Origin: Neisseriaceae bacterium TC5R-5
GTDB lineage: Bacteria; Pseudomonadota; Gammaproteobacteria; Burkholderiales; Chromobacteriaceae
Reading direction: 5' to 3'
Assembly (NCBI GenBank): GCA_020830965.2
Contig: JACCFC020000008.1
Coordinates: forward strand, 68,749 to 132,748
DNA: 64,000 nucleotides
Positions 45,432 to 55,650 of the stretch are shown here, piece by piece. The notes under the pieces are model-generated. The model saw nothing but the letters and a program-made list of their open reading frames with translations, was not told the origin of the DNA and made no database searches. Position 1 is the first letter of the stretch. Every line of letters begins with the position of its first letter. The position numbers were made by a program, and so were the translations under genes.

Positions 45432-46715
45432 ATGTCCCACATTATTGACAGACGCCTGAACGGTAAAAACAAGTCCGCAGTGAATCGCGAACGGTTTTTA
45501 CGTCGCTTCAAGGCTCAAATCAAAGAGGCCGTCTCTAAGGCTGTTAAAGGGCGGAGCATTACCGATATTGAAAGTGGTGAAAAAGTATCAATTCCGGTGA
45601 AGGATATTTCGGAGCCGATATTTCATCATGGCAAAGGAGGGGTGTTGGAGAACATTCATCCTGGCAATGAGGAGTTTATTCGAGGCGATCGTATTGCCCG
45701 GCCACAAGGTGGTGCCGGTGGCGGAGGGGGGGGCAAGGCTAGCCAGGATGGCGAGGGGGAAGATGACTTCGCATTTGAGCTATCCCGCGAAGAATTCATG
45801 AATGTATTTTTTGATGATCTGGCTTTGCCGAATTTGATTAAAACCCAGCTGGTGGGCCTAGAGGAAATGAAGACGGTGCGGGCGGGTTATACCAATGATG
45901 GCACGCCGGCCAATATCAATATTGTGCGTTCTTTGCGCGGTGCTTTGGCACGTCGCGTGGCGATGGCGGCGCCGACGATGGCGATGTTGAATGATGCCGA
46001 GGAGGAGTTGGATACGCTGATAGAGTTGGATGATGACAATGCTCGTGATATCCGCGAAAAGCGCCAGTATCTGCACCTGCTGCGGGAAAGATTAGCCTGC
46101 ATTCCTTTTATTGATCCTTTTGACTTACGTTACAACAATCGAGTGAAGCAGCCTAAGCCGACCAGTCAGGCGGTGATGTTCTGCATCATGGATGTGTCTG
46201 GTTCGATGGATGAGCAAAAAAAGGATATGGCGAAACGTTTTTTTATCCTGTTGTATCTGTTTTTGCAGCGTAATTACGAAAAAATCGAATTGGTGTTTAT
46301 TCGGCACCATACCAGTGCGGTAGAGGTGAGCGAGCAGGATTTTTTTCATTCGCGAGAAAGTGGCGGCACGGTTGTTTCTTCGGCTTTGAACCTGATGAGT
46401 GAAATTATCAAGAAGCGCTATGGCAGCAGTGAGTGGAATATCTATGCGGCGCAGGCCTCTGATGGTGACAACTGGGATAGTGATTCGGCTAATTGCGGGC
46501 GCATTATGGAAGAGGAGCTACTGCCTTACTGTCAGTATTTTGCCTACATTGAAATTACCGAAGGTGAGCCACAAAACCTGTGGTATGAATACCTGAAGGT
46601 GCATGAGCGCCAGCGTCATTTTGCGATGCAAAAAATACGTTCGGCATCAGACATTTATCCGGTTTTCCGTGAACTTTTCAAGCGCCAGTCGGCATCGTCG
46701 CGAGTTGGTGTGTGA
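45432..46715 (+). CDS. yeaH: YeaH/YhbH family protein (DUF444, VWA-like)
   Basis: A 427-residue protein starting [20 protein letters not shown]. It has a glycine-rich loop (about residues 93-102) and a von Willebrand A-like domain whose MIDAS motif is [12 protein letters not shown]. It is the conserved partner of PrkA/YeaG. The biochemical role is not defined. AAGG precedes the ATG at 45432. It lies 122 bp after prkA; that gap is GC-rich and holds nothing recognised. The stop overlaps an upstream GTG of the spoVR frame. Confidence 0.94.
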   Translation: MSHIIDRRLNGKNKSAVNRERFLRRFKAQIKEAVSKAVKGRSITDIESGEKVSIPVKDISEPIFHHGKGGVLENIHPGNEEFIRGDRIARPQGGAGGGGGGKASQDGEGEDDFAFELSREEFMNVFFDDLALPNLIKTQLVGLEEMKTVRAGYTNDGTPANINIVRSLRGALARRVAMAAPTMAMLNDAEEELDTLIELDDDNARDIREKRQYLHLLRERLACIPFIDPFDLRYNNRVKQPKPTSQAVMFCIMDVSGSMDEQKKDMAKRFFILLYLFLQRNYEKIELVFIRHHTSAVEVSEQDFFHSRESGGTVVSSALNLMSEIIKKRYGSSEWNIYAAQASDGDNWDSDSANCGRIMEEELLPYCQYFAYIEITEGEPQNLWYEYLKVHERQRHFAMQKIRSASDIYPVFRELFKRQSASSRVGV

Positions 46716-46738
46716 GGCAGGCTTGCCAAGGGGGCAGC

Positions 46739-48253
46739 ATGACACCCATTTCTACCGGGTCCGAATGGACCTTCGACCTGATCTATGAGTACGACCAGCA
46801 CATTCGTACCATCGCAGTAGATGAATTCAAGCTGGATGTGTATCCCAATCAGTTGGAGATTATTACCGCTGAGCAGATGATGGATGCTTACTCTTCAGTT
46901 GGCATGCCGGTGAATTACCATCACTGGAGCTACGGTAAGCATTTTGTCTCTACCGAAAAAAGCTATAAGCGCGGGCAGATGGGCTTGGCTTATGAGATTG
47001 TGATCAACTCAAACCCCTGCATTGCGTACTTGATGGAAGAAAACTCGGTGACGATGCAGGCGCTGGTGATTGCCCATGCCGCCTATGGTCATAACAGCTT
47101 TTTCAAGGGCAATTACTTATTCCGATCCTGGACCGATGCAACTGCGATTGTTGACTATCTGGTATTTGCTAAGAGCTATATCAGCAAGTGTGAAGAGCGT
47201 TATGGTATTGACGCGGTGGAGGAGTTGCTGGATTCCTGTCATGCCTTGATGAACTACGGGGTAGATCGTTATAAGCGTCCGCAGAAGCTGTCCATGGCCA
47301 AGGAGCAGGCCAAACAAGAAGAGCGGGAGCAGTATTTGCAGATGCAGGTAAATGACTTATGGCGCACCATTCCTAAGCGCGATAAGGACGATAGTAATAA
47401 GGCGGCACTGCGCTTTCCACCGGAGCCACAGGAGAACTTGCTGTATTTCATCGAGAAATCGGCGCCTTTGCTGGAGCCTTGGCAGCGTGAGATCGTGCGG
47501 ATTGTGCGTAAGGTCGCGCAATATTTTTATCCCCAACGTCAGACTCAGGTGATGAACGAAGGCTGGGCGACGTTCTGGCACTATACGATTCTCAATCGCC
47601 TATATGATAAAGGTTTGATGACCGATGGTGCGATGATTGAGTTTTTGCAAAGCCATACCAATGTGGTGTATCAGCCACCGGTTACTGCGCGCTGGTATAA
47701 CGGTCTCAATCCTTATGCGTTGGGGTTTGCGATGTATCAGGATATCAAGCGCATTTGCGAAGCGCCGACGCAGGAAGATAAAGAGTGGTTTCCGGATTTG
47801 GCGGGGAGTGATTGGCGCAGTTCCCTAGAGTTTGCGATGGCGAACTTTAAGGATGAGAGCTTTATTTCACAATATCTGTCACCTAAGCTGATTCGGGATT
47901 TCCGTCTGTTTGCCATCCGTGATGATGACAGAGATGACAAGCTGGAGGTATCGGCGATTCATGATGATCGAGGTTATCGGGAAATTCGTAGCAAGCTGGC
48001 CGAGCAGTACAATCTGGGCTCTCGCGAGCCGAATATACAGGTGTGGTCAGTGAATGTGCGCGGCGACCGTAGCCTGACTCTGCGTCATAGCATGCATAAT
48101 CGCCGTCCGATTGAACCTGGCAGTGCCAATGAGGTGCTGAAGCATGTTTGTCGTCTATGGGGCTTTGAGGTGCGCCTGGAGAGTGTGGATATGAATGGTG
48201 AGGTGAAAGCCAGCTTTGAAATGCTTCCTGCCGCCGAGGCAACAAGAGCGTAG
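46739..48253 (+). CDS. spoVR: SpoVR family protein (YcgB)
   Basis: A 504-residue SpoVR/YcgB protein, close to E. coli YcgB (510). Conserved segments include VGMPVNYHHWSYGKHF, EIVINSNPCIAYLMEENS, HAAYGHNSFFKGNYLF and NEGWATFWHYTILN, with many conserved His and Glu residues. Its function is unknown; it travels with PrkA and YeaH in proteobacteria and is linked to stationary phase or sporulation. I chose the ATG at 46739 with GGGGG upstream. A GTG at 46712 overlapping the yeaH stop is also in frame. Confidence 0.94.
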   Translation: MTPISTGSEWTFDLIYEYDQHIRTIAVDEFKLDVYPNQLEIITAEQMMDAYSSVGMPVNYHHWSYGKHFVSTEKSYKRGQMGLAYEIVINSNPCIAYLMEENSVTMQALVIAHAAYGHNSFFKGNYLFRSWTDATAIVDYLVFAKSYISKCEERYGIDAVEELLDSCHALMNYGVDRYKRPQKLSMAKEQAKQEEREQYLQMQVNDLWRTIPKRDKDDSNKAALRFPPEPQENLLYFIEKSAPLLEPWQREIVRIVRKVAQYFYPQRQTQVMNEGWATFWHYTILNRLYDKGLMTDGAMIEFLQSHTNVVYQPPVTARWYNGLNPYALGFAMYQDIKRICEAPTQEDKEWFPDLAGSDWRSSLEFAMANFKDESFISQYLSPKLIRDFRLFAIRDDDRDDKLEVSAIHDDRGYREIRSKLAEQYNLGSREPNIQVWSVNVRGDRSLTLRHSMHNRRPIEPGSANEVLKHVCRLWGFEVRLESVDMNGEVKASFEMLPAAEATRA

Positions 48254-48259
48254 TAAGCG

Positions 48260-49039
48260 TTAGCAGTGTCGAGTACGCGCAGGAACAAAAGCCCGGGTCT
48301 GTTGATCTGGGCTGTTTAATTCCAGAAGTTCTAATCCATACACCGCTTCCAAGCTGGCCTTTTGCATGATGTCTCGACAGAGGCCAAATCCGACTGCTTC
48401 TCCCTGTTTCATCAGTAAAATTCGATCAGCGTGGCGCATGGCAAGATTGAGATCGTGGATCACGGCGATGGTGCCAATTTGATGATCGCGACTGAGCCGA
48501 GCAATTTGAGCCATCAGTTGGTCCGCCACGGCAAAATCGAGTGCAGAGCTGGGTTCATCCAGTAATAAATAGCGCTCTGTGGCGCTAGAGGCAAACAACT
48601 GACACAGCGCGCGCGCCAGGTGTACCCGCTGTCGTTCTCCACCCGAGAGAGTGCTGACGGCTTGATTGGCGAATGCTTGTGTATTGCTGAGTTGTATCGC
48701 TTGTCTACTGGCTTGTGCGCTCAAGTGAGGGGCGTGGTAGGCACCGGTGGCAATCAGGTCGTGACTGGTCCAGTTCTCCGGTGTCATCAGCTCTTGTTCC
48801 AGCACGGCCCGTTGTCTGGCCAGCATGGCGGCGTTTTGGCCGGCCAAGACTTGGCCAGCGAGTAGTACTTGGCCCTGAGTCGGTGAGTATTGACCAGACA
48901 GCAGTTTGAGCAGGCTGCTTTTGCCTGCGCCGTTGGGGCCGACAATAACAGTCAGCTCGCCACAGTGGGCGTGGAATGAAATATTGTTTATCCGTTGCTG
49001 TCCGGCCAGGCTAAGCCCTAGTTGTCGTGCTTCAAGCAT
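48260..49039 (-). CDS. hmuV: Haem-type ABC transporter ATP-binding protein
   Basis: A 259-residue ABC ATPase. Walker A GPNGAGKSS (34-42), signature LSGGERQRVHLARAL, Walker B RYLLLDEPSSALD and the switch histidine in VIHDLNLA are all intact. The RQRAVLEQE block and the short insert before YLLLDEP are typical of HmuV haem importers. It overlaps the permease gene by 8 bp. Vitamin B12 or siderophore transport cannot be excluded from sequence alone. Confidence 0.88.
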   Translation of the reverse strand: MLEARQLGLSLAGQQRINNISFHAHCGELTVIVGPNGAGKSSLLKLLSGQYSPTQGQVLLAGQVLAGQNAAMLARQRAVLEQELMTPENWTSHDLIATGAYHAPHLSAQASRQAIQLSNTQAFANQAVSTLSGGERQRVHLARALCQLFASSATERYLLLDEPSSALDFAVADQLMAQIARLSRDHQIGTIAVIHDLNLAMRHADRILLMKQGEAVGFGLCRDIMQKASLEAVYGLELLELNSPDQQTRAFVPARTRHC

Positions 49040-50003
49040 AGTTAGGCCTGATGTTTTTCCGTAATAAGTACAGGAAAAATGGTGCGCCGAGCAGGCTGGT
49101 AATTACGCCAACCGGTAGTTCGATGGGTGCGAGTAGGCTGCGGGCCAGCCAATCGGCTGATATTGCCAGCAAACCACCTAGCAGCGGCGCGCTGACCAGG
49201 AGCTGGCGGCAGTCACCGCCACTGAGTTGCCGTATCAGATGAGGGGCCATTAGGCCGATAAAACCGATCATGCCACAGCCGGATACCACCAAGCCGGTGG
49301 CAAGTGCGGCCAGAATGATAATCTGCCACTCCTGACGTGCGACATCAAAACCCAGGTGAAAGGCCGCAGCTTCACCTAATTGCAGGGCGTTGAGAAAAGT
49401 GGCTTGTCGATACAGCAGCAGCCAGATCAGCGGCGTTGTTGCTAGCAATAGGCTGGTGTGCGGCCATTCTGTGTTGGCGAAACTACCCATTAACCAGAAG
49501 GTGACGCTACGTAATGGCCCATCGGGCAGGGTGGTAATCAATAGAGTGAGTAAGCTGCCTAACAGTGTATTGACTGCCAGTCCCGCTAAAATCAGTTGGG
49601 TGCCATTCGGGCCCGCGGCTCCCAGCAGACGCGTGAGCAGTAAGGCGATCAAACCACCGCCGAAGGCTGCCGCAGCAACCAGATACATATTGCTTCCTAG
49701 GCTGAGCGCTGCGGCTGCCGCGAGTGCTGCGCCACTATTGATACCGATCAAGCCAGGTTCGGCCAGCGGATTGCGAAAGCGGGCTTGAACCGCGGTGCCG
49801 GCACTGGCGAGTAAAGCGCCGGCACAGTAGGCGGTGACTAGGCGGGGAAGGCGTAGCTCCAGCATGATCTGCCATTCCAGTGCTGCAATCGGCAGGTCTG
49901 ACAGCAAGGCAGCTAAACTGATAGCACTGCCATGCAGCAATGAGCTGATAGCAATGAGCAGCGATGCGGGTAGGAGTATTAAAGGTAAAGAGAAAGTTGG
50001 CAT
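49032..50003 (-). CDS. hmuU: FecCD-family ABC permease (HmuU-like)
   Basis: A 323-residue polytopic permease of the FecCD/BtuC family. Motifs are LRLPRLVTAYCAGALLASAG, NPLAEPGLIGINSGAALAA and GFIGLMAPHLIRQL, the last contacting the ATPase. With HmuV it would import haem or a ferric chelate. No periplasmic binding protein (HmuT) or TonB receptor gene is adjacent. The gene starts 36 bp after dapB, so it may share the bamE-dapB transcript. Confidence 0.87.
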   Translation of the reverse strand: MPTFSLPLILLPASLLIAISSLLHGSAISLAALLSDLPIAALEWQIMLELRLPRLVTAYCAGALLASAGTAVQARFRNPLAEPGLIGINSGAALAAAAALSLGSNMYLVAAAAFGGGLIALLLTRLLGAAGPNGTQLILAGLAVNTLLGSLLTLLITTLPDGPLRSVTFWLMGSFANTEWPHTSLLLATTPLIWLLLYRQATFLNALQLGEAAAFHLGFDVARQEWQIIILAALATGLVVSGCGMIGFIGLMAPHLIRQLSGGDCRQLLVSAPLLGGLLAISADWLARSLLAPIELPVGVITSLLGAPFFLYLLRKNIRPNYA

Positions 50004-50039
50004 GGTAGTGGGTTCAGCACAAGCCGAACCCTTTGGGTT

Positions 50040-51205
<1,166 letters not shown>

Positions 51206-51262
51206 GGTACTCCGATGAGCTGAAATAGTTTATGAAGTGTGCGATTAGGCAAAGCGTGTAAA

Positions 51263-51298
51263 ACACTTTATCATGGCTCGAAAACCGAGACACTTTAT
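51263..51298. promoter_or_regulatory. Direct repeats in the bamE-fur control region
   Basis: ACACTTTAT occurs at 51263-51271 and 51290-51298, 27 bp apart, both just upstream of the fur ATG. They may be alternative -10 regions or regulator sites. No clear Fur box was seen. Confidence 0.3.
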
Positions 51299-51304
51299 AT
51301 CACG

Positions 51305-51733
51305 ATGAGCAAAGCACGTCACCTGAAAGATATTGGCTTAAAAGCCACCGGCCCGCGCCTGAAGATTCTGGATTTATTTGAGCAAGAGGGTTCCGGCCAT
51401 CTGTCCGCCGAAGATGTCTACCGTAAACTCTTGGCGGAGAATATTGATGTAGGCCTTGCTACCATTTATCGCGTGCTGATGCAGTTTGAGCAGGCCGGTA
51501 TTCTGGTGCGCCACCATTTCGAAGCTGGTAAGGCAGTATATGAGCTGAATCAGGGGGGGCACCATGATCATATGGTTTGTGTGACATGTGGCAAAGTGGC
51601 GGAGTTTTTTGATGCCGAAATTGAGGCCTTGCAGGATAGAATTGCGTTACAACACGGTTTTCGTATTGTTGAGCATGCTTTATATATGTATGGCGAGTGT
51701 CCCGATTGTGTTGCGGCGGCCGATAAGAAGTGA
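51305..51733 (+). CDS. fur: Ferric uptake regulator
   Basis: A 142-residue Fur protein: winged helix (KATGPRLKILDLFEQ, AEDVYRKLLAENIDVGLATIYRVL), metal site HHDHMVC, and structural zinc cysteines CVTCGK and CPDC. With Fe(II) it represses iron-uptake genes. The frame extends upstream to 51239, but MSKARHLKDIGLKATG at 51305 matches family members. aat starts at the stop codon (TGATG overlap). Confidence 0.95.
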   Translation: MSKARHLKDIGLKATGPRLKILDLFEQEGSGHLSAEDVYRKLLAENIDVGLATIYRVLMQFEQAGILVRHHFEAGKAVYELNQGGHHDHMVCVTCGKVAEFFDAEIEALQDRIALQHGFRIVEHALYMYGECPDCVAAADKK

Positions 51734-52428
51734 TGATTCCTTGGCTCGATTCCGAATTAATGTTCCCCCCAGTACAGCAGGCTTTGTCTGAGCCTAATGG
51801 CTTATTGGCAGCTGGTGGCGACTTATCCCCTTCTCGTATTCTTAAAGCCTACTCCTTAGGTATTTTTCCTTGGTTCTCTGCGGGTGATCCCATTCTCTGG
51901 TGGTCACCGGCACCACGGATGGTGCTATTTCCCGAGGAGTTGAAACTAAGTCGCTCCTTGGCCAAGTTGTTACGTAATAGTCATTATGAGATTCGGGTTG
52001 ATACCGCTTTTGCTGAGGTGATGCAGGCTTGTGCATTACCACGCGATGGGCAGCCGGGTACTTGGATTGTGCCGGAGATGGTTGCTGCTTATTGTCGTTT
52101 GCATCAGCTTGGTTATGCGCACTCGTTTGAGACCTGGATGGACGGGCAGTTGGTGGGCGGTCTGTATGGGGTGTCGCTAGGGCAGATGTTTTATGGGGAG
52201 TCGATGTTCTCCCGGCGTAGCAATGCTTCTAAGCTGGCATTCGTTCATTTGGTTCGTCATCTGCAAAGTCAGGGAGTGAGCATGATAGATTGTCAGATGC
52301 ACACCCCTCATTTACAAAGCCTTGGTGCCCGACTGGTGTCGCGTGATGTTTTTCTGGCTACTTTGCAAGAAAAAATCCAGCAGTCGCCGCTGGTTTCTAT
52401 GTGGAATTACTCTTTCAGCCATGACTGA
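51733..52428 (+). CDS. aat: Leucyl/phenylalanyl-tRNA-protein transferase
   Basis: A 231-residue Aat. It has the N-terminal segment FPPVQQALSEPNGLLAAGGD, GIFPWFSAGDPILWWSPAPR, YGVSLGQMFYGESMFSR and DCQMHTPHLQSLGA. It adds Leu or Phe from tRNA to N-terminal Lys/Arg, creating bacterial N-degrons for ClpS-ClpAP. The ATG at 51733 overlaps the fur TGA by one base; a GTG at 51730 is in frame. It overlaps bpt by 8 bp. Confidence 0.95.
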   Translation: MIPWLDSELMFPPVQQALSEPNGLLAAGGDLSPSRILKAYSLGIFPWFSAGDPILWWSPAPRMVLFPEELKLSRSLAKLLRNSHYEIRVDTAFAEVMQACALPRDGQPGTWIVPEMVAAYCRLHQLGYAHSFETWMDGQLVGGLYGVSLGQMFYGESMFSRRSNASKLAFVHLVRHLQSQGVSMIDCQMHTPHLQSLGARLVSRDVFLATLQEKIQQSPLVSMWNYSFSHD

Positions 52429-53152
52429 TCGTGAGACAGGTCAAGCCGTCGCTATCCAGTTTTACGCGACGGCGCCTTATGCTTGTAGCTACCTGGCGGG
52501 TAAACGGGCCCGCTCCCAGGTGGCTGTTCCGACAGAGGCCATCAATAGTGAGGTGTACAGTCAGTTAGTGAGGCAGGGGTTTCGTCGTAGTGGGTTTTAT
52601 ATCTATCGCCCTTATTGTGATGCCTGCCAGGCTTGCTTGCCCTTACGTATCCCGGTGGCAGCGTTTCGAGCAAATCGAACTCAGCGTAAAGTGATGCGTC
52701 GCTTGTCGGCGATGGAGATAAGCGTACAGCCATTACATTTTAATGCTGAGCATTATGCTCTGTATTGCTCATATCAACGCGCTAGGCATGCCGAGGGAGG
52801 CGTGGCCGAAGATGATCAGCAGCAATATGCCGAGTTTATCCTGAAGAGTAAGGTGGATAGCCGCCTAGTAGAGTTCAGGCTTGCTGGTGAGCTGAAAATG
52901 CTTAGTCTGATTGATTGTCTGGCTGACGGGATATCTGCGGTCTATACCTTCTACGACCCGCAGGATCAAAGATCAAGTCTAGGTGTGTTTAATGTGTTGT
53001 GGCAGATTGAGTTGGCACGGCAATGCGATTTGCCTTATCTTTATTTGGGTTACTGGATAGCTGAATGTCGCAAGATGTCTTATAAGGCCAGTTACCAGCC
53101 CTTACAGATATTGCAGGGAGGAAGCTGGGTAGATTTTACCGCCACAGCTTAA
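52421..53152 (+). CDS. bpt: Aspartate/glutamate leucyltransferase (Bpt)
   Basis: A 243-residue member of the Ate/Bpt family. It shows the N-terminal PYACSYLAGKRARSQVA and the CDACQACLPLRIP cysteine cluster. The core is FRRSGFYIYRPYC, SLGVFNVLWQIELARQ and YLYLGYWIAECRKMSYKASY. In bacteria it adds leucine to N-terminal Asp/Glu. Its position directly after aat makes a complete N-degron transferase pair. I chose the ATG at 52421; the longer frame from 52322 lies inside aat. Confidence 0.94.
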   Translation: MTDRETGQAVAIQFYATAPYACSYLAGKRARSQVAVPTEAINSEVYSQLVRQGFRRSGFYIYRPYCDACQACLPLRIPVAAFRANRTQRKVMRRLSAMEISVQPLHFNAEHYALYCSYQRARHAEGGVAEDDQQQYAEFILKSKVDSRLVEFRLAGELKMLSLIDCLADGISAVYTFYDPQDQRSSLGVFNVLWQIELARQCDLPYLYLGYWIAECRKMSYKASYQPLQILQGGSWVDFTATA

Positions 53153-53158
53153 CAGAGT

Positions 53159-53181
53159 AAGGCCAGGGTGTTCCTGGCCTT
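53159..53181. terminator. Hairpin between bpt and the lipoprotein gene
   Basis: AAGGCCAGG (53159-53167) pairs with CCTGGCCTT (53173-53181). T-rich tails are weak on both strands, so it may serve both convergent genes. Confidence 0.55.
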
Positions 53182-53208
53182 ATGCGTGCTTCATTAGTGC
53201 TGATGTGC

Positions 53209-53673
53209 TTAGAAAGGTACGACGCGATCGTTGCCGCCGCCAGTCAGTACGCGTACGCGCTGATTGGGCGTAATGGCAATATCGGCATCCTGCACGATAG
53301 AAATCATACGATTAGAACCTTCTAGTTTTACCGTAATTTCCAACGCATCTCGGGTCATGGCTCTTTGTGCCGCATTAGCACCGACACCACCTGCCAGAGC
53401 GCCGACAATTGCTCCTGCAACCTGACCTCTGCCACCACCGACACTGCTACCTGCTAAGCCGCCCAATGCTGCACCACCTATCGTGAGCAGTTCATTATTA
53501 TTTCCTTCCATTTTGACATTCTGTACAGATACCACGGTACCGATTTGTACGGTCTGAGCCTGGCGCATTTGCCCTTGTGAGTAAACGCCAGCAGAGTTCG
53601 ATGTGGCACAGCCGGTTAGCACGCCAGCGGCTAGCAGGGTGACAACAGTAAGGCGGGTGAAGTTGTTTTTCAT
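53209..53673 (-). CDS. Glycine-zipper outer membrane lipoprotein (SlyB-like)
   Basis: A 154-residue lipoprotein with lipobox LTGC (Cys22). A glycine-zipper segment follows, GGAALGGLAGSSVGGG then GAIVGALAGGVGANAAQ, and a C-terminal beta domain with QNQ-free pattern NQRVRVLTGGGNDRVVPF. This is the SlyB/PcP family, thought to stabilise the outer membrane under stress. It is 18 bp from the pyrD stop on the same strand. Confidence 0.85.
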   Translation of the reverse strand: MKNNFTRLTVVTLLAAGVLTGCATSNSAGVYSQGQMRQAQTVQIGTVVSVQNVKMEGNNNELLTIGGAALGGLAGSSVGGGRGQVAGAIVGALAGGVGANAAQRAMTRDALEITVKLEGSNRMISIVQDADIAITPNQRVRVLTGGGNDRVVPF

Positions 53674-53691
53674 GATATGAGCGTTCCCAAG

Positions 53692-54732
53692 TTAAAGTTG
53701 TGCTTTAGTTTTTAGGCTAGAGGCAATAGCATTTGCACATTCTGCCACTAGATTCGGTCCTCGGTAAACCAAGCCACTATACAGTTGTAGCAGACTGGCC
53801 CCAGCAGCTATTTTTTCTTCGGCATCTCTCGCAGAGAGAATGCCACCTACCCCTATGATAGGCAGATTTTTATCAAGAGCCTTAGCTAATTTATAAATTA
53901 ATGTTGTTGATTTTGATTGTACTGGGGTGCCAGACAGGCCGCCGGCTTCTTGTGCCAGCGAATGTCCTGCAATTTCGGCTCTCGAGAGAGTGGTATTGCA
54001 GGCAATCACGCCATCTATTTGGTACTCAATCAGTAGTCGGGCAATGTCTTCAATTTCCCCATCGGTCAGATCGGGAGCAATTTTGACCAGTAGTGGCACA
54101 TAGCGTCCATGTTTGTCGGCCAAGGCTTGCTGACGAGTTTTAAGCTGGCCTAGTAGTTGAGCTAACTCGTTTCCTTGCTGAAGTTGGCGCAGATTTTTTG
54201 TGTTGGGGGAGGAAATGTTGACCGTAACGTAGCTGGCATGGGGGTAAACCTTGTCCAGGCAGATCAGATAATCATTGGCTGCTTGCTCAATCGGTGTGGC
54301 GGCATTTTTGCCGATATTGATGCCGAGAATCCCTTGAAATGCACTGCGCCGAACATTGTCCAGTAAAGTATCGACTCCCAAATTATTAAACCCCATACGA
54401 TTGATGATGGCTTGATGTTCCGGGAGACGAAATAAGCGGGGTTTGGGGTTGCCTGCTTGCGCTAGGGGGGTGACGGTGCCAATTTCAATAAACCCAAATC
54501 CCAGACCGGCCAACGCATCAATGTGTGCACCATTCTTATCCAGCCCAGCTGCCAGGCCCACAGCATTGGGAAAGCTGAGTCCCATTAACTGTACCGGTTG
54601 TTGGACAGCTGCGGGGTAAACAAGCCGGTTGAGTCCTAGTCGCTGTACTGTATCTAATAGCTTGAGAGTATTTTCGTGAGCAGTTTCTGCGTCAAATCGG
54701 AATAGTAGCGGGCGCAGAAGTGAGTACAGCAT
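53692..54732 (-). CDS. pyrD: Dihydroorotate dehydrogenase (quinone), class 2
   Basis: A 346-residue membrane-associated flavoenzyme. The N-terminal helix [18 protein letters not shown] marks class 2. FMN-site motifs include [40 protein letters not shown] with the catalytic serine, and [13 protein letters not shown]. It oxidises dihydroorotate to orotate using quinone. GGAG lies 7 nt before the ATG at 54732; a TTG four codons upstream is less likely. Confidence 0.95.
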   Translation of the reverse strand: MLYSLLRPLLFRFDAETAHENTLKLLDTVQRLGLNRLVYPAAVQQPVQLMGLSFPNAVGLAAGLDKNGAHIDALAGLGFGFIEIGTVTPLAQAGNPKPRLFRLPEHQAIINRMGFNNLGVDTLLDNVRRSAFQGILGINIGKNAATPIEQAANDYLICLDKVYPHASYVTVNISSPNTKNLRQLQQGNELAQLLGQLKTRQQALADKHGRYVPLLVKIAPDLTDGEIEDIARLLIEYQIDGVIACNTTLSRAEIAGHSLAQEAGGLSGTPVQSKSTTLIYKLAKALDKNLPIIGVGGILSARDAEEKIAAGASLLQLYSGLVYRGPNLVAECANAIASSLKTKAQL

Positions 54733-54761
54733 GAATTTCTCCAAGGCAGAAAGTGGCCCGT

Positions 54762-54767
54762 ATTATA
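54762..54767 (-). promoter_or_regulatory. pyrD -10 element
   Basis: Perfect TATAAT on the minus strand, followed by ACGGGCC, gives a leader of roughly 20-25 nt. The -35 region is poor. Enteric pyrD/pyrC promoters use C/G start-site switching; whether it applies here cannot be told. Confidence 0.45.
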
Positions 54768-54833
54768 CCCAAGTGATCGGCAGCGAATTTAAAGTATCTG
54801 CTTGAATGATAGATTCATGGGGTGAGAAGGGCA

Positions 54834-55631
54834 TTAAGGGGCCGGGTTGTCTGGCGTTGGGGTAATTAACTGTGCTTCGTTTTGATCCAATGCGATAACC
54901 GTAATGGCAACTCGGCGGTTGTTGGCACGACCCTCCGGCGTGTCATTACTTGCTACCGGCAAATTGGTACCGCGCCCAACGGCGACCAGTCGTTCTGGAT
55001 TGATGCCATTTTCCTGAAACAGCCTGACAACGCTGCCGGCGCGTGATGCGGAGAGTTCCCAATTAGAGGGGAAGACCGGCGTGCGGATAGGAATGTTATC
55101 GGTAAAGCCTTCTACGCGGATTGGGTTATCGACTTTAACCAGTTGCTTTGCCACATTGGCCATTAATAAACGTGATTGATCGTTCGGTTGCGCTTGACCG
55201 GTGGGGAAAAGGGCGGTGTCGCGGATGTCTATGGTAATACCCTTGGCGCTATGCGTGATCGTTACCTGACCGCTTTTGACCAGTGGTTCCATTACCTTTG
55301 CTAGGTCTTCGGTCAGGGCACCGAGCTTGGCTTGCTCATTGAGTCTATGCTCGCTTTTGATATTTTTGGCGATAGGCTTGGTTTGTGGGATCTCAATCAT
55401 GGTATCTGCCCCGCCAGTCGGTGGGGTGGTGTTGATGCTGATGGTTGAGCCAGACTGAAAAGCACTGACGATTGAAGATGAGAGTACGCGATATTTACCC
55501 TCATTCACCGAAGAAATGGCATACATGACCACAAAGAAAGCGAACAGCAGGGTGATAAAGTCTGCATAAGAAACCAGCCAGCGCTCATGGTTTTCGTGCT
55601 CCTCTGCCTGTCGCTTTCTTCCGCGTGCCAT
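54834..55631 (-). CDS. motD: Flagellar stator protein MotD (MotB-like)
   Basis: A 265-residue OmpA/MotB-family protein. A basic N-terminus leads to the TM helix SYADFITLLFAFFVVMYAIS, which contains the proton-channel aspartate. The periplasmic peptidoglycan-binding domain shows VEGFTDNIPIRTPVFPSNWE, LSASRAGSVVRLF and GRANNRRVAITV. HENHERWLVSYAD is typical of MotD rather than MotB. The usual partner MotC is not adjacent: the next gene upstream is sppA. Confidence 0.88.
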   Translation of the reverse strand: MARGRKRQAEEHENHERWLVSYADFITLLFAFFVVMYAISSVNEGKYRVLSSSIVSAFQSGSTISINTTPPTGGADTMIEIPQTKPIAKNIKSEHRLNEQAKLGALTEDLAKVMEPLVKSGQVTITHSAKGITIDIRDTALFPTGQAQPNDQSRLLMANVAKQLVKVDNPIRVEGFTDNIPIRTPVFPSNWELSASRAGSVVRLFQENGINPERLVAVGRGTNLPVASNDTPEGRANNRRVAITVIALDQNEAQLITPTPDNPAP

Positions 55632-55650
55632 GCTGGCTCCTTACGATATT